A stretch of 10,352 nt of DNA, taken from contig JBBRGJ010000116.1 of assembly GCA_038240835.1 (NCBI GenBank), positions 1-10,352 on the forward strand, written 5' to 3'. Shown piece after piece: positions 1 to 7,437 of the stretch. The position numbers and the translations under genes were made by a program. The notes under the pieces are model-generated. The model saw only the letters and a program-made list of their open reading frames with translations, did not search any database and was not told the origin of the DNA. This DNA comes from JBAXTE01 sp038240835. GTDB taxonomy: Bacteria > Bacteroidota > Bacteroidia > Bacteroidales > WCHB1-69. Each line of letters opens with the position of its first letter. Within the stretch, counting starts at the first letter, position 1.

Positions 1-216
1 TTGTTCCTGGTTTAAAAACTGGGAATTTCCTTCATCCTCTACTTGGATGATGGAAGAAGCCTCGTACACATTTGGTGTATAACGAAGATATATCCATGAA
101 CCAGAAAGCACAATTCCGATTACGAGTATGCCCACATACCAATATCGTTTAATGATTTTTATCAGTAACAGTAAATCAAACTCATCGTTTATTTTTGATA
201 TTTTTTTACTCGCCAT
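1..216 (-). CDS. Wzz/Wzc-type polysaccharide co-polymerase, N-terminal part (runs off the window)
   Basis: This is the first 72 codons of a gene that continues beyond position 1. The ATG is at 214-216, and the start reads MASKKISKINDEFDLLLLIK. A basic, amphipathic N-terminus is followed by one hydrophobic segment at about residues 27-45, then by the periplasmic start YTPNVYEASSIIQVED. A first transmembrane helix followed by a Y-x-A-x-x-x-I-x-V strand is typical of the Wzz domain of chain-length regulators and of Wzc-like tyrosine autokinases. These inner-membrane proteins pair with an OPX exporter to assemble and export capsule or exopolysaccharide. The OPX gene lies 5 bp upstream in the same direction, which supports the call. 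Whether the missing C-terminus carries a BY-kinase domain, as is common in Bacteroidota, cannot be seen. Confidence 0.82.
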   Translation of the reverse strand, partial: MASKKISKINDEFDLLLLIKIIKRYWYVGILVIGIVLSGSWIYLRYTPNVYEASSIIQVEDEGNSQFLNQEQ

Positions 217-221
217 AGTGA

Positions 222-989
222 TTATTTAAAAAGTCCATAAATGAGCAATCCAGTGGTGACAATAGAGAGGTAAGGAGCTATTTCAGCCATTAAGCGCTGA
301 GCGTATTTTGCCCGTGGTTCCACATAGATAATGTCGTTGGCCTGAAGAATTAGATTGGCTTTTTTAACGCCCTCAATGGTTGACAAATCTATTTTGTAGA
401 TTTGTGGGTTTTTCAAATCGCCTCTAATCAGTTTTACATTGTGTGCTTTTCCATCCGAAATACCTCCAGCCATTGCAAGTGCCTCGAACACGGTAGTGTT
501 GGAGTTTTCTAACTTCACCACCTTTGCCGCTCCACCATCGCCACCGGGAAAAACGATAACACGGTTGTTGGTAACTTGCAATTGAACAAAGGGTTTGTTT
601 AAATAACTGGTATATTGTTGTTCTAAAAAAACTTCGGCTTCTCGTAAGGTCATTCCGCTCAGCTTTACTCGCTGAACAATTGGCAACTTAACCATGCCAT
701 CAAATTCTACCCGATACGTTAGCCCAGTGCTTACGGTCTGTTGACCTGCTCCGCCAGAGGTAGACATTAGTTCAACCATTTTCTCCCCATTGTGGGTAAA
801 TATTTTAAACGATATTTCGTCGTTTGGTGCTATTGTGTATTGAGCTATTTGCGTTGAATCCGAAAAATCATCAAATTTAAAATCAGACGCTGTTCGTAAC
901 ATCCTACTCGTGTTCAGCGACGAACAAGAGGACAAAATGATAACAACCCCAAATATTAAGCAAGTAATTATCTTTGAATATAACTTCAT
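222..989 (-). CDS. OPX family polysaccharide export outer-membrane lipoprotein (Wza-like)
   Basis: This is the outer-membrane component of a capsule/exopolysaccharide exporter. The ATG at 987-989 gives MKLYSKIITCLIFGVVIILSSCSS, a lipoprotein signal with a clear lipobox (LSSC). The frame is also open to a TTG at 1028, but that adds 13 residues before the signal and overlaps the candidate -7 box, so I chose the ATG (255 aa). After the lipid-anchored Cys comes a Poly_export domain (YTIAPNDEISFKIF, then a central strand around YRVEFDGMVKLPIV and LSGMTLREAEVFLEQQY). An SLBB-like beta-grasp segment follows (TVFEALAMAGGISDGKAHNVKLIRG to LILQANDIIYVEP). The protein ends in a hydrophobic helix, PYLSIVTTGLLIYGLFK, which would suit a membrane-spanning C-terminus. 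It is shorter than E. coli Wza (about 380 aa), as is usual for Bacteroidota OPX proteins. The next gene, 5 bp downstream, is the co-polymerase partner. Confidence 0.9.
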   Translation of the reverse strand: MKLYSKIITCLIFGVVIILSSCSSLNTSRMLRTASDFKFDDFSDSTQIAQYTIAPNDEISFKIFTHNGEKMVELMSTSGGAGQQTVSTGLTYRVEFDGMVKLPIVQRVKLSGMTLREAEVFLEQQYTSYLNKPFVQLQVTNNRVIVFPGGDGGAAKVVKLENSNTTVFEALAMAGGISDGKAHNVKLIRGDLKNPQIYKIDLSTIEGVKKANLILQANDIIYVEPRAKYAQRLMAEIAPYLSIVTTGLLIYGLFK

Positions 990-1025
990 ATCGGTGATAT
1001 TTTGGAACTTTCTACTATTTAATTG

Positions 1026-1033
1026 CAAATTTA
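1026..1033 (-). promoter_or_regulatory. Candidate -7 promoter element for the polysaccharide export operon
   Basis: On the minus strand this reads TAAATTTG, matching the Bacteroidota -7 consensus TAnnTTTG. It would start transcription near 1020, giving a leader of about 30 nt before the ATG at 989. I see no clear TTG -33 element at the usual spacing. In AT-rich DNA this motif also occurs by chance, so the call rests mainly on its position. Confidence 0.45.
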
Positions 1034-1215
1034 ATACTTTTTAGTGAATTAGTCATGTTAAAAAAACATTGGTTAACAGCAATAATACCGAAAGCAATTT
1101 AAAATGAAGATAAAGACTTTGAAAAATTCTTTGATTTTCGACTTATCTGACAGTCATCTTGTCTCGATAATTATCAATACTCTCAAATAGTTCTAATTAC
1201 AAAAATATATTCAAC
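1034..1215. other. Intergenic region without recognisable genes
   Basis: This is AT-rich DNA between the terminator of the lyase gene and the promoter of the export operon. I see no convincing ORF or RNA gene. An imperfect inverted repeat, TATCTGACA (1144-1152) with TGTCTCGATA (1160-1169), lies upstream of the export-operon promoter and could be a regulator site. It is too imperfect to call. Confidence 0.4.
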
Positions 1216-1249
1216 AAAAAAAAAGCGCCTAAACAAATAGGCGCTTTTT
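1216..1249 (-). terminator. Rho-independent terminator downstream of the PLP-dependent lyase gene
   Basis: The arms AAAAAGCGCCT (1220-1230) and AGGCGCTTTTT (1239-1249) form a perfect 11-bp stem with an 8-nt loop. On the minus strand the stem runs straight into further U residues (forward A run 1216-1224). It lies 23 bp after the stop of the gene at 1272-2468 and insulates it from the polysaccharide export operon. The T run on the other side means it could also work weakly on the plus strand. Confidence 0.9.
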
Positions 1250-1271
1250 AAAAATATAAAGATCTGAAATA

Positions 1272-2468
1272 CTAGTGTTTCATATCTTTTAGACAACCTT
1301 TGATTAACTCAAACGTTCTTTCGATATCATTATCCAATCCAACGGAGAAACGGATTAATCCTTCGGACATTCCCATTTCGCGTTGAGTCTCTTCTGGAAC
1401 TTCCGAAGAGGTAGATTTTCCAGAGTTGCTAAACAATGTTTTGAAATAACCTAAACTAACAGCCAAATAACCTACGCCAGCATCTTGCATGCGTTGCATT
1501 AGGTCGTTTGAAGCATCCGCTTTTATCATATCGATGGAAATCATACCGCCAAAACCATATTGTGGTTCCATGATCGATTTGAAAATAGCATAATCCACGT
1601 GATCTTCTGACCCTGGATAGTTTGCTTTCAAATTAACTTCTTTGAAACGTTTAGCTAAATACGCTGCATTGTAGCTGTGTTGTTTCATTCGGATATGCAA
1701 CGTGTGTAAGTTTTTAAGAATGCTTGACGAACGCAATGGATCAAGAACAGGTCCTAACAACATAGCTGTTCCATCGTTTACATTAGAAAGAGCATTTACA
1801 AAATCTGCAGAAGCACAAATAGCACCCCCTACACAATCATTTTTCCCATTGATAAACTTAGTAAGACTGTATACCACGATGTCTGCACCATGTTTGATTG
1901 GGCTGATAATCAATGGTGTAAAGGTGTTGTCAATCACTAATTGAGCATTTCCTGCATGTGCAATTTTTGCCAACTCAGGTAAATTTGCAATACGCAAAAG
2001 TGGATTTGACATCGCTTCTGTGTAAACCATTTTGGTGTTTGGACGCATAGCTGCTTGAACGGCTTTCAAATCACACGTATCTACAAAGGTTACCTCTATG
2101 TTGTATTTTGGCAACCAGTTTTTCATAAACGCAAAAGTACCTCCATAAATAGTTTGGCTTGAAACGATGTGATCTCCAGCGTGGCAAACTTGCAAAAGAG
2201 TGCAAGTAATTGCGCCCATTCCAGAACCAGTAACCCAAGCAGACTCGGTTCCTTCCATAGCAGCTAAAGCATCTGCTAGAAATTTGTTACTTGGATTCCA
2301 ATGGCGTGAATAAAGGAAACATCCTTCTGTTTCGCCATGAAACGTGTCTAACATTGTATCCGCTTCCATAAATGTATAGGTTGCAGAATCGGTAATGGAT
2401 GGATTAACTCCTCCAAATTCACCAAATTGTTTTAAATCTTGAATTTTAGTAGCAGAATCTAATTTCAT
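1272..2468 (-). CDS. PLP-dependent Cys/Met-metabolism lyase (methionine gamma-lyase / cystathionine gamma-lyase or -synthase family)
   Basis: This is a 398-aa cytoplasmic enzyme of the trans-sulfuration fold-type I PLP family, of normal full length. Visible motifs are Y53-S-R55 (cofactor phosphate contact from the neighbouring subunit), GSGMGAI at 81-87, the ring-stacking tyrosine Y108 in YGGT, D180 in DNTF (pyridine nitrogen), the Schiff-base lysine K204 in SLTKFINGK, and R373 in LIRFSVGLD (substrate carboxylate). The overall pattern, such as YGGTFAFM, resembles methionine gamma-lyase. However, the cysteine that follows YG in well-studied methionine gamma-lyases (C116 in the Pseudomonas putida enzyme) is Gly110 here, as in cystathionine enzymes. 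Substrate choice among methionine, cystathionine and O-acyl-homoserine therefore cannot be settled from sequence. It stands alone, between its own promoter and a strong terminator. The family is certain; the exact reaction is not. Confidence 0.9.
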   Translation of the reverse strand: MKLDSATKIQDLKQFGEFGGVNPSITDSATYTFMEADTMLDTFHGETEGCFLYSRHWNPSNKFLADALAAMEGTESAWVTGSGMGAITCTLLQVCHAGDHIVSSQTIYGGTFAFMKNWLPKYNIEVTFVDTCDLKAVQAAMRPNTKMVYTEAMSNPLLRIANLPELAKIAHAGNAQLVIDNTFTPLIISPIKHGADIVVYSLTKFINGKNDCVGGAICASADFVNALSNVNDGTAMLLGPVLDPLRSSSILKNLHTLHIRMKQHSYNAAYLAKRFKEVNLKANYPGSEDHVDYAIFKSIMEPQYGFGGMISIDMIKADASNDLMQRMQDAGVGYLAVSLGYFKTLFSNSGKSTSSEVPEETQREMGMSEGLIRFSVGLDNDIERTFELIKGCLKDMKH

Positions 2469-2512
2469 AACTTTTCCCTCATTAATTGAACTTAATAATT
2501 TTAATTATGTTG

Positions 2513-2520
2513 CAAAAGTA
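2513..2520 (-). promoter_or_regulatory. Candidate -7 promoter element for the PLP-dependent lyase gene
   Basis: On the minus strand this reads TACTTTTG, a full match to TAnnTTTG, 44 bp upstream of the ATG at 2468. The predicted leader is about 38 nt. No good TTG is present at the -33 position. The same octamer precedes the M28 peptidase gene (9709-9716). Confidence 0.55.
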
Positions 2521-2532
2521 GCTTTTTTTTAA

Positions 2533-2559
2533 TTTGTTTGAGAATTCTTCATACTTTCG
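2533..2559 (+). promoter_or_regulatory. Candidate promoter for dihydrolipoamide dehydrogenase
   Basis: TTTG at 2533-2536 and TACTTTCG at 2552-2559 resemble the Bacteroidota -33/-7 pair. There is one mismatch in the -7 box and a short 15-nt spacer. Transcription would start near 2565, about 65 nt before the ATG. It points away from the lyase promoter, so the two genes would be divergently expressed from a shared 161-bp region. Confidence 0.35.
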
Positions 2560-2629
2560 CTAAGTAATTAACACAAAAAAGGACTTTTTAGCATATATTT
2601 AATTTATCAATCATAAAACATCAATCAAA

Positions 2630-4021
2630 ATGCATTACGATTTATTAGTAATTGGTAGCGGTCCGGGAGGATATGTGGCTGCAATTAGAGCATCACAACT
2701 TGGACTTAAAGTAGGCGTGGTAGAACGTGCCGAATTGGGTGGAATTTGCCTAAACTGGGGATGTATCCCCACTAAAGCGCTTTTGAAAAGTGCTCAAGTG
2801 TATAACTATATCAAACATGCCGAAGCGTATGGTGTGAAGATAGAGGGCTCTGCTGCTGCGGATATCGAAGCAATAGTAGCTCGCAGTAGAGGCGTTGCCG
2901 AAAACATGAGCAAAGGAATCCAATTCCTTTTCAAAAAATACAACGTAATACACCTCAACGGAACCGGAAAAATAAAACCCGGAAAAATTGTCGGGGTTAC
3001 TGATGCCGATGGAAACGAATCAGAATATAGTGCATCGCACATTATTTTGGCTACCGGAACTCGCTCCAGAGTTTTGCCAACCTTGCCTCAAGATGGAAAA
3101 AAAATCATTGGTTACCGCCAAGCGCTTACGTTGCAAAAACAACCTGCGTCGATGGTCGTAGTTGGTTCTGGAGCCATTGGTTCTGAGTTTGCCTATTTTT
3201 ACAACTCTATTGGAACCAAAGTTACCTTGGTGGAATATTTTCCAGCCATCGTACCCAACGAAGATGAGGACACTTCAAAACAACTGGAACGTTCGTTCAA
3301 AAAACAAGGAATGAAAGTCATCACAGGCGCCAATGTTGAATCGGTAGATACTTCGGGTGATTTGTGCAAAGTGACCATTCAAACCAAAAGAGGAGTGGAA
3401 GTGGTAGAAGCCGAAATAGTTCTCTCTGCTGTGGGTGTTACCACCAACATTGAAAATATTGGATTAGAAGAGACTGGAGTAATATTCGAAAACGGGAAAG
3501 TAACTGTGGATGAATACTACAGAACCAACATCGAGGGAGTTTATGCCATCGGTGATATTGTAAAAGGACCTGCTTTGGCACACGTTGCATCGCACGAAGC
3601 TCTTATTTGTGTGGAAAAACTTGCTGGACATCATCCAACATTGCTCAATTACAACAACATTCCTGGATGTACTTATACTTCGCCCGAAGTTGCTTCGGTG
3701 GGAATGACAGAAAAGCAAGCTCGCGAAGCTGGGCATGAAATTTTAGTCGGAAAATTTCCATTTACTGCCTCTGGAAAAGCAGCTGCTGGTGGAAATAAAG
3801 ATGGTTTTATTAAAGTTATTTTTGATGCTAAATATGGCGAATGGTTAGGTTGCCACATGGTGGGCGACAATGTAACCGAAATGATTGCCGAAGTAGTCGT
3901 AGCGCGTAATTTAGAAACTACAGGAAGAGAAATCATCGATTCCATTCATCCACATCCAACGATGTCTGAAGCATTGATGGAAGCAGTGGCTTTGGCGTAT
4001 GATGAGTGTGTTCATTTGTAA
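2630..4021 (+). CDS. lpdA: Dihydrolipoyl (dihydrolipoamide) dehydrogenase, E3
   Basis: This is a 463-aa FAD flavoprotein that reoxidises dihydrolipoamide with NAD+ as the E3 subunit of pyruvate, 2-oxoglutarate or branched-chain 2-oxoacid dehydrogenase complexes, or of the glycine cleavage system. The order of motifs is complete: an FAD-binding GSGPGG at 9-14, the redox-active disulfide C40/C45 in GGICLNWGCIPTK, ATGT at 141-144, the NAD-binding GSGAIGSEF at 179-187, the second FAD motif YAIGDI at 305-310, and the catalytic base H442 with E447 in HPHPTMSE near the C-terminus. The length is normal. It is encoded alone, with no E1 or E2 gene beside it, so it probably serves several complexes. The start is the only sensible ATG and has no Shine-Dalgarno sequence, as expected for this phylum. 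Confidence 0.96.
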   Translation: MHYDLLVIGSGPGGYVAAIRASQLGLKVGVVERAELGGICLNWGCIPTKALLKSAQVYNYIKHAEAYGVKIEGSAAADIEAIVARSRGVAENMSKGIQFLFKKYNVIHLNGTGKIKPGKIVGVTDADGNESEYSASHIILATGTRSRVLPTLPQDGKKIIGYRQALTLQKQPASMVVVGSGAIGSEFAYFYNSIGTKVTLVEYFPAIVPNEDEDTSKQLERSFKKQGMKVITGANVESVDTSGDLCKVTIQTKRGVEVVEAEIVLSAVGVTTNIENIGLEETGVIFENGKVTVDEYYRTNIEGVYAIGDIVKGPALAHVASHEALICVEKLAGHHPTLLNYNNIPGCTYTSPEVASVGMTEKQAREAGHEILVGKFPFTASGKAAAGGNKDGFIKVIFDAKYGEWLGCHMVGDNVTEMIAEVVVARNLETTGREIIDSIHPHPTMSEALMEAVALAYDECVHL

Positions 4022-4033
4022 GTCATAATAAAA

Positions 4034-4078
4034 AAATGAAGATAGAGAGAGGCACAATAACAGTGTCTCTCTTCATTT
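4034..4078 (+). terminator. Imperfect hairpin after lpdA, possible terminator
   Basis: AATGAAGA near 4036-4042 and GAGAG...GCAC can pair with GTGTCTCTCTTCATT (4063-4077), leaving small bulges and a loop around AATAACA. It begins 13 bp after the lpdA stop. It is not followed by a U tract on the plus strand; the U-rich side faces the minus strand. It may act as a 3'-end stabiliser or a weak terminator rather than a classical one. Confidence 0.35.
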
Positions 4079-4102
4079 GAGTTCTTCAACAAATTAACGA
4101 CT

Positions 4103-5902
4103 ATGAAAAAACAAAATATTATTATCCTATCAATATTTACAGCTTCGATTATATATTTGGTGCTTCGTTCAATCTTTGTTCCTCTGGTTCACGACGAAGC
4201 TGCTACGTTTTTTCATTACATAATTAAAGGAGAATTCTCCCCATGGACTTCCCTTCAAGATGCGAACAATCATGTGTTTAATTCATTTTTAGAAATTGGC
4301 TCCTATCGGTTGTTCGGAATGGACCCTTGTGCTTTACGTTTGCCAAATGTGCTTTCATTTTTTCTGTTTCTTTGGGCACTTTACAAGGTATCTCTTTATA
4401 TCAAAAACAAAATTCTAAGCATCGGATTCATCGTAATACTCATTGCTACGCAAGGATTTTTTGAGTTTTTTGCTCTCGGACGTGGTTACGGAATTTCGAT
4501 GGCCTTTTTTCTTACCTCGATTTGGATGGTTATCGAATTTGCAAAATCTAAAAAAAATCTGCACTTTTTTCTCTTTGTGGTGGCAATTTCTTTCGCAGTA
4601 TTTGCCAACTTAACACTTATAATAAGTGCGCTTACTCTTTTTGGATACGCAGGCATTGTATTTCTCTCCTCATCCGAAAAAAGGAGCCTTCGCTCTAAAT
4701 TATCCATTTACGGCTCGTCTCTCCTCTTCCTAATCATCATAAGCGTGTTTGCCAAACTTGCTTTCCACTTTCAAGACACAGGTAAATTGTACTATGGATC
4801 GAATAATGGCTTTTATCAAACTTCGCTTCAAACACTATATCAGTTTTTATTTCCACATTGGTATTCTGCCATTTTTATTGTGAGCGCTATTGTGTTTGCA
4901 GTTGCATTAATTGGTTATTTTATCTACCTTTTTAAAGAGAAAATCAATACGATATTTCTATCACCACAGACTCTGTTTTTCGTTCTATTAATTGGCAACA
5001 TTGCAGGTCCTGTTTTTTTAAGCAAGTTCTTAGGTGTTCATTTTGGAGAAGACAGAACGGTAATGTATTTATACCCCATTATTACTGGATTTATCTTCTT
5101 TAGCCTTAATTCTTTTCAGAATACTCGATTAAAACCAATTATTTACAGTGCTTTATTGCTGTTAATTATACCAATACATTTTATAGCGAATCTTAATATT
5201 TCTTACTCGTCACTTTGGAAAAATGAAAATATAAAAGAGGATGTGTTTAACATTGTGTGGAATGATGTAAAAAAATCTAATAGAATTCCCACCGTTTCGG
5301 GCAATCATATTTTCAAACTTGTTTGGCTCTATTACAACATCAAACATGGAGAACCTATCCTACAGATAAATCACGATTCATACCCAAATACATCCGAAGA
5401 TTATGTCTTGGCCATCAAAGAAGATGCACCTATGTTTGCAAAAGATTACACTCTTTTGGATGTAAACAACAACAGTGGAATTCATCTCTTTAGGCGCAAC
5501 AAGTTTTTGGAAACAACTCCACTTTTAACTCTCACAGACCAATCCCCAAAAGAGATCAGCAATCAAGAATATTTTCCGCTGATTGAAGATTCGACTATTT
5601 TAAACACCTATGCTTCGATAAAAGTTAGAACAAAATTTGATTTGCAATCCAACAAATCTCCCTCCGGAAATATATTGGTTGTAACCACCATCGACACTAC
5701 TGGCAGCACTCTCAAATACATCTATTTGGACTTGGGTTGGATGGGAAAAAATCAAAAAGTAAAGCAGACGTACGATTTTCGTTTTTCACTCGTAACAAAC
5801 GAACCTTCCGCCCACACGTTCAAAGTATATATTTGGAATCCTCGAAAAAACGAGATAAAAGTAACCAACTCCCTCCTCGAAATTGAAGCGATTAAAGAGT
5901 AG
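4103..5902 (+). CDS. Polytopic membrane protein, GT-C-like glycosyltransferase (GT39-related) candidate
   Basis: This 599-aa protein has about 11 hydrophobic segments in its first 365 residues, then a roughly 230-residue soluble part. After the first membrane segment (about 6-26) comes HDEAATFF at 30-37, then NNHVFNS at 55-61 and LRLPNVL at 78-84. Later come GRGYG at 126-130 and RTVMYLYP at 318-325. The acidic residue in the first extracytoplasmic loop (D31/E32), followed by NNH and RLPN, and then ARGYG-like sequence, is the layout of GT-C enzymes of the GT39/PMT-like group. These use polyprenyl-phosphate sugars to modify lipids or proteins at the outer face of the inner membrane. The C-terminal half is beta-rich from about 500 and may be a carbohydrate-binding or scaffold domain; I do not recognise it. 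The acceptor is unknown. No adjacent partner gene identifies a pathway. Confidence 0.7.
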   Translation: MKKQNIIILSIFTASIIYLVLRSIFVPLVHDEAATFFHYIIKGEFSPWTSLQDANNHVFNSFLEIGSYRLFGMDPCALRLPNVLSFFLFLWALYKVSLYIKNKILSIGFIVILIATQGFFEFFALGRGYGISMAFFLTSIWMVIEFAKSKKNLHFFLFVVAISFAVFANLTLIISALTLFGYAGIVFLSSSEKRSLRSKLSIYGSSLLFLIIISVFAKLAFHFQDTGKLYYGSNNGFYQTSLQTLYQFLFPHWYSAIFIVSAIVFAVALIGYFIYLFKEKINTIFLSPQTLFFVLLIGNIAGPVFLSKFLGVHFGEDRTVMYLYPIITGFIFFSLNSFQNTRLKPIIYSALLLLIIPIHFIANLNISYSSLWKNENIKEDVFNIVWNDVKKSNRIPTVSGNHIFKLVWLYYNIKHGEPILQINHDSYPNTSEDYVLAIKEDAPMFAKDYTLLDVNNNSGIHLFRRNKFLETTPLLTLTDQSPKEISNQEYFPLIEDSTILNTYASIKVRTKFDLQSNKSPSGNILVVTTIDTTGSTLKYIYLDLGWMGKNQKVKQTYDFRFSLVTNEPSAHTFKVYIWNPRKNEIKVTNSLLEIEAIKE

Positions 5903-5927
5903 ACAAAGTGTATTGGGTTTTCATCCC

Positions 5928-5959
5928 TTGCGCTTTAGGCTTTAATTTTATTATATTTG
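5928..5959 (+). promoter_or_regulatory. Promoter of the SDR-DUF2867 gene
   Basis: TTG at 5928-5930 and TATATTTG at 5952-5959 are separated by 21 nt. This is a full match to the Bacteroidota arrangement TTG-N17-23-TAnnTTTG and the best promoter in the window. Transcription would start near 5966, about 55 nt before the ATG at 6022. It indicates that this gene is transcribed independently of the membrane protein gene upstream. Confidence 0.65.
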
Positions 5960-6021
5960 TAAAAAGAAATCTGAAGTCCCTAAGTGGGTAATAAATTAGT
6001 CATCCTTAATTATAAAAAAAG

Positions 6022-7437
6022 ATGAAAATTCTCTTAACAGGAGCAAATGGATACATTGGAAAACGACTTTTGCCAATTCTTATAGAAAGAGGTCATGACG
6101 TTATTTGTTGCGTGCGCGATGCTAAAAGAATAAGCTTTCCCAAATCAGTAGCTGATAGAATTGAAATTATTGAAGCTGATTTTCTGGATGAACAGACATT
6201 GCACTCTATCCCACAAGAAATAGACGTGGCTTACTATCTTATCCATTCGATGTCGTCGTCCAGGTCTTTTAAACATTTGGAAGAGATATGTGCCTCTAAT
6301 TTCAAGAAAAAAATCAGCAAAACCAATGTAAAACAAGTTATTTATCTCAGTGGCATTGTAAATGAAACCGATTTATCAGAGCATCTAAGTTCCAGAAAAA
6401 TGGTTGAATTAGAACTAAAAAGCGAATCATACAGCCTGACGACTTTGCGTGCTGGAATTATTGTAGGTTCAGGAAGTGCTTCGTTTGAAATAATGAGGGA
6501 TTTAGTTGAAAAACTTCCTGTGATGATCGCCCCAAAATGGTTGAATACAAAATGTCAACCGATTGGAATTTGGGATGTTATTAATATTCTGGAATTGTGT
6601 TTATCCAACGAAAAAACCTTCAATAAAGATTTTGATATTGGAGGACCTGATATTCTTACGTATAAACAAATGTTGCTTGGTTTCGCAAAAGTTAGAGGTT
6701 TGCGAAGGTCTATTTTTGTCGTCCCTGTGATGACCCCCAAACTGTCGTCGTACTGGTTGTTTTTTATCACCTCCACAAGCTATATGTTAGCCTCTGCCTT
6801 GGTTGACAGCATGAAAATTGAAGTGGTTTGTCGTAACTCAGAAATCAACCAACTTCTCGACATAGAGCCGATTTCTTATCAACAAGCAGTGGAAAAAACA
6901 TTAGCAGTTATTGACGATAATCAAATTATTTCGAGCTGGAAAGACTCTTTTTCAAGCAGTAATATCTCCTTTAAAATTTCCGATTTTATTACTGTTCCAA
7001 CATATGGATGTTTTAAAGATATCCGAACAGTAAACATCACTGATCGGGAAAAGTGCGTACAAAATATCTGGCAAATTGGAGGAGATAATGGATGGTATTT
7101 TGCAAATTGGTTATGGAAAATAAGAGGTTTTATGGATCAACTAATTGGAGGAGTTGGACTAAGAAGAGGTCGGACAAATCCAAACTTCATAGATGTAGGG
7201 GATGCCATTGATTTTTGGAGAGTGCTTTATGCCGATAAATCCGAAGGTCGTTTATTGTTATTTGCCGAAATGAAAGTCCCCGGCGAAGCATGGCTAGAGT
7301 TTTCTATTAAAAACAACAAACTGCACCAAATAGCGACCTTCCGACCCAAGGGAGCTTCTGGCATCTTATATTGGTATCTTATATACCCTTTACATTACAT
7401 CATTTTTAAAGGAATGGCAAAGAAAATTGGCAAATGA
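6022..7437 (+). CDS. Atypical SDR (NAD(P)-binding) protein with C-terminal DUF2867-type domain
   Basis: This is a 471-aa two-domain protein. Residues 1 to about 300 form a Rossmann fold of the extended/atypical SDR type. It has the nucleotide-binding GANGYIGKRL (G7, G10, G13), an acidic residue after strand 3 (EADF at 51-54), YYLIHSM at 71-77, VIYLSGI at 106-112, and LRAGIIVGSGS at 142-152. The usual SDR Tyr-x-x-x-Lys pair is absent; the corresponding region reads SSRKMVE at 123-129, so classical dehydrogenase chemistry is doubtful. Residues from about 325 to the end (IWQIGGDNGWYF, WRVL, RLLLFAEMKVPGEAWLEF, FRPKGASGILYWYLIYPLH) match the DUF2867 pattern. Proteins with this fusion are widespread and usually annotated only as SDR family oxidoreductases. 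The aromatic C-terminal stretch could bind a membrane or a hydrophobic ligand. The substrate is unknown. It has its own promoter and converges on rsmI. Confidence 0.85.
   Translation: MKILLTGANGYIGKRLLPILIERGHDVICCVRDAKRISFPKSVADRIEIIEADFLDEQTLHSIPQEIDVAYYLIHSMSSSRSFKHLEEICASNFKKKISKTNVKQVIYLSGIVNETDLSEHLSSRKMVELELKSESYSLTTLRAGIIVGSGSASFEIMRDLVEKLPVMIAPKWLNTKCQPIGIWDVINILELCLSNEKTFNKDFDIGGPDILTYKQMLLGFAKVRGLRRSIFVVPVMTPKLSSYWLFFITSTSYMLASALVDSMKIEVVCRNSEINQLLDIEPISYQQAVEKTLAVIDDNQIISSWKDSFSSSNISFKISDFITVPTYGCFKDIRTVNITDREKCVQNIWQIGGDNGWYFANWLWKIRGFMDQLIGGVGLRRGRTNPNFIDVGDAIDFWRVLYADKSEGRLLLFAEMKVPGEAWLEFSIKNNKLHQIATFRPKGASGILYWYLIYPLHYIIFKGMAKKIGK

Noticed and set aside
1200..1207. TATTTTTG on the minus strand, a formal match to the -7 consensus
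   Set aside because: It sits right at the base of the lyase terminator, in a poly-A/T stretch where such matches are expected by chance, and is about 200 bp from the next start codon.
1702..1944. Plus-strand 80-codon frame inside the PLP-dependent lyase gene
   Set aside because: Antisense shadow of a complete enzyme; no promoter or recognisable domain.
2750..3945. Several minus-strand open frames of 67-90 codons across lpdA
   Set aside because: They are antisense shadows of a gene whose every catalytic motif is intact; none shows a domain of its own.
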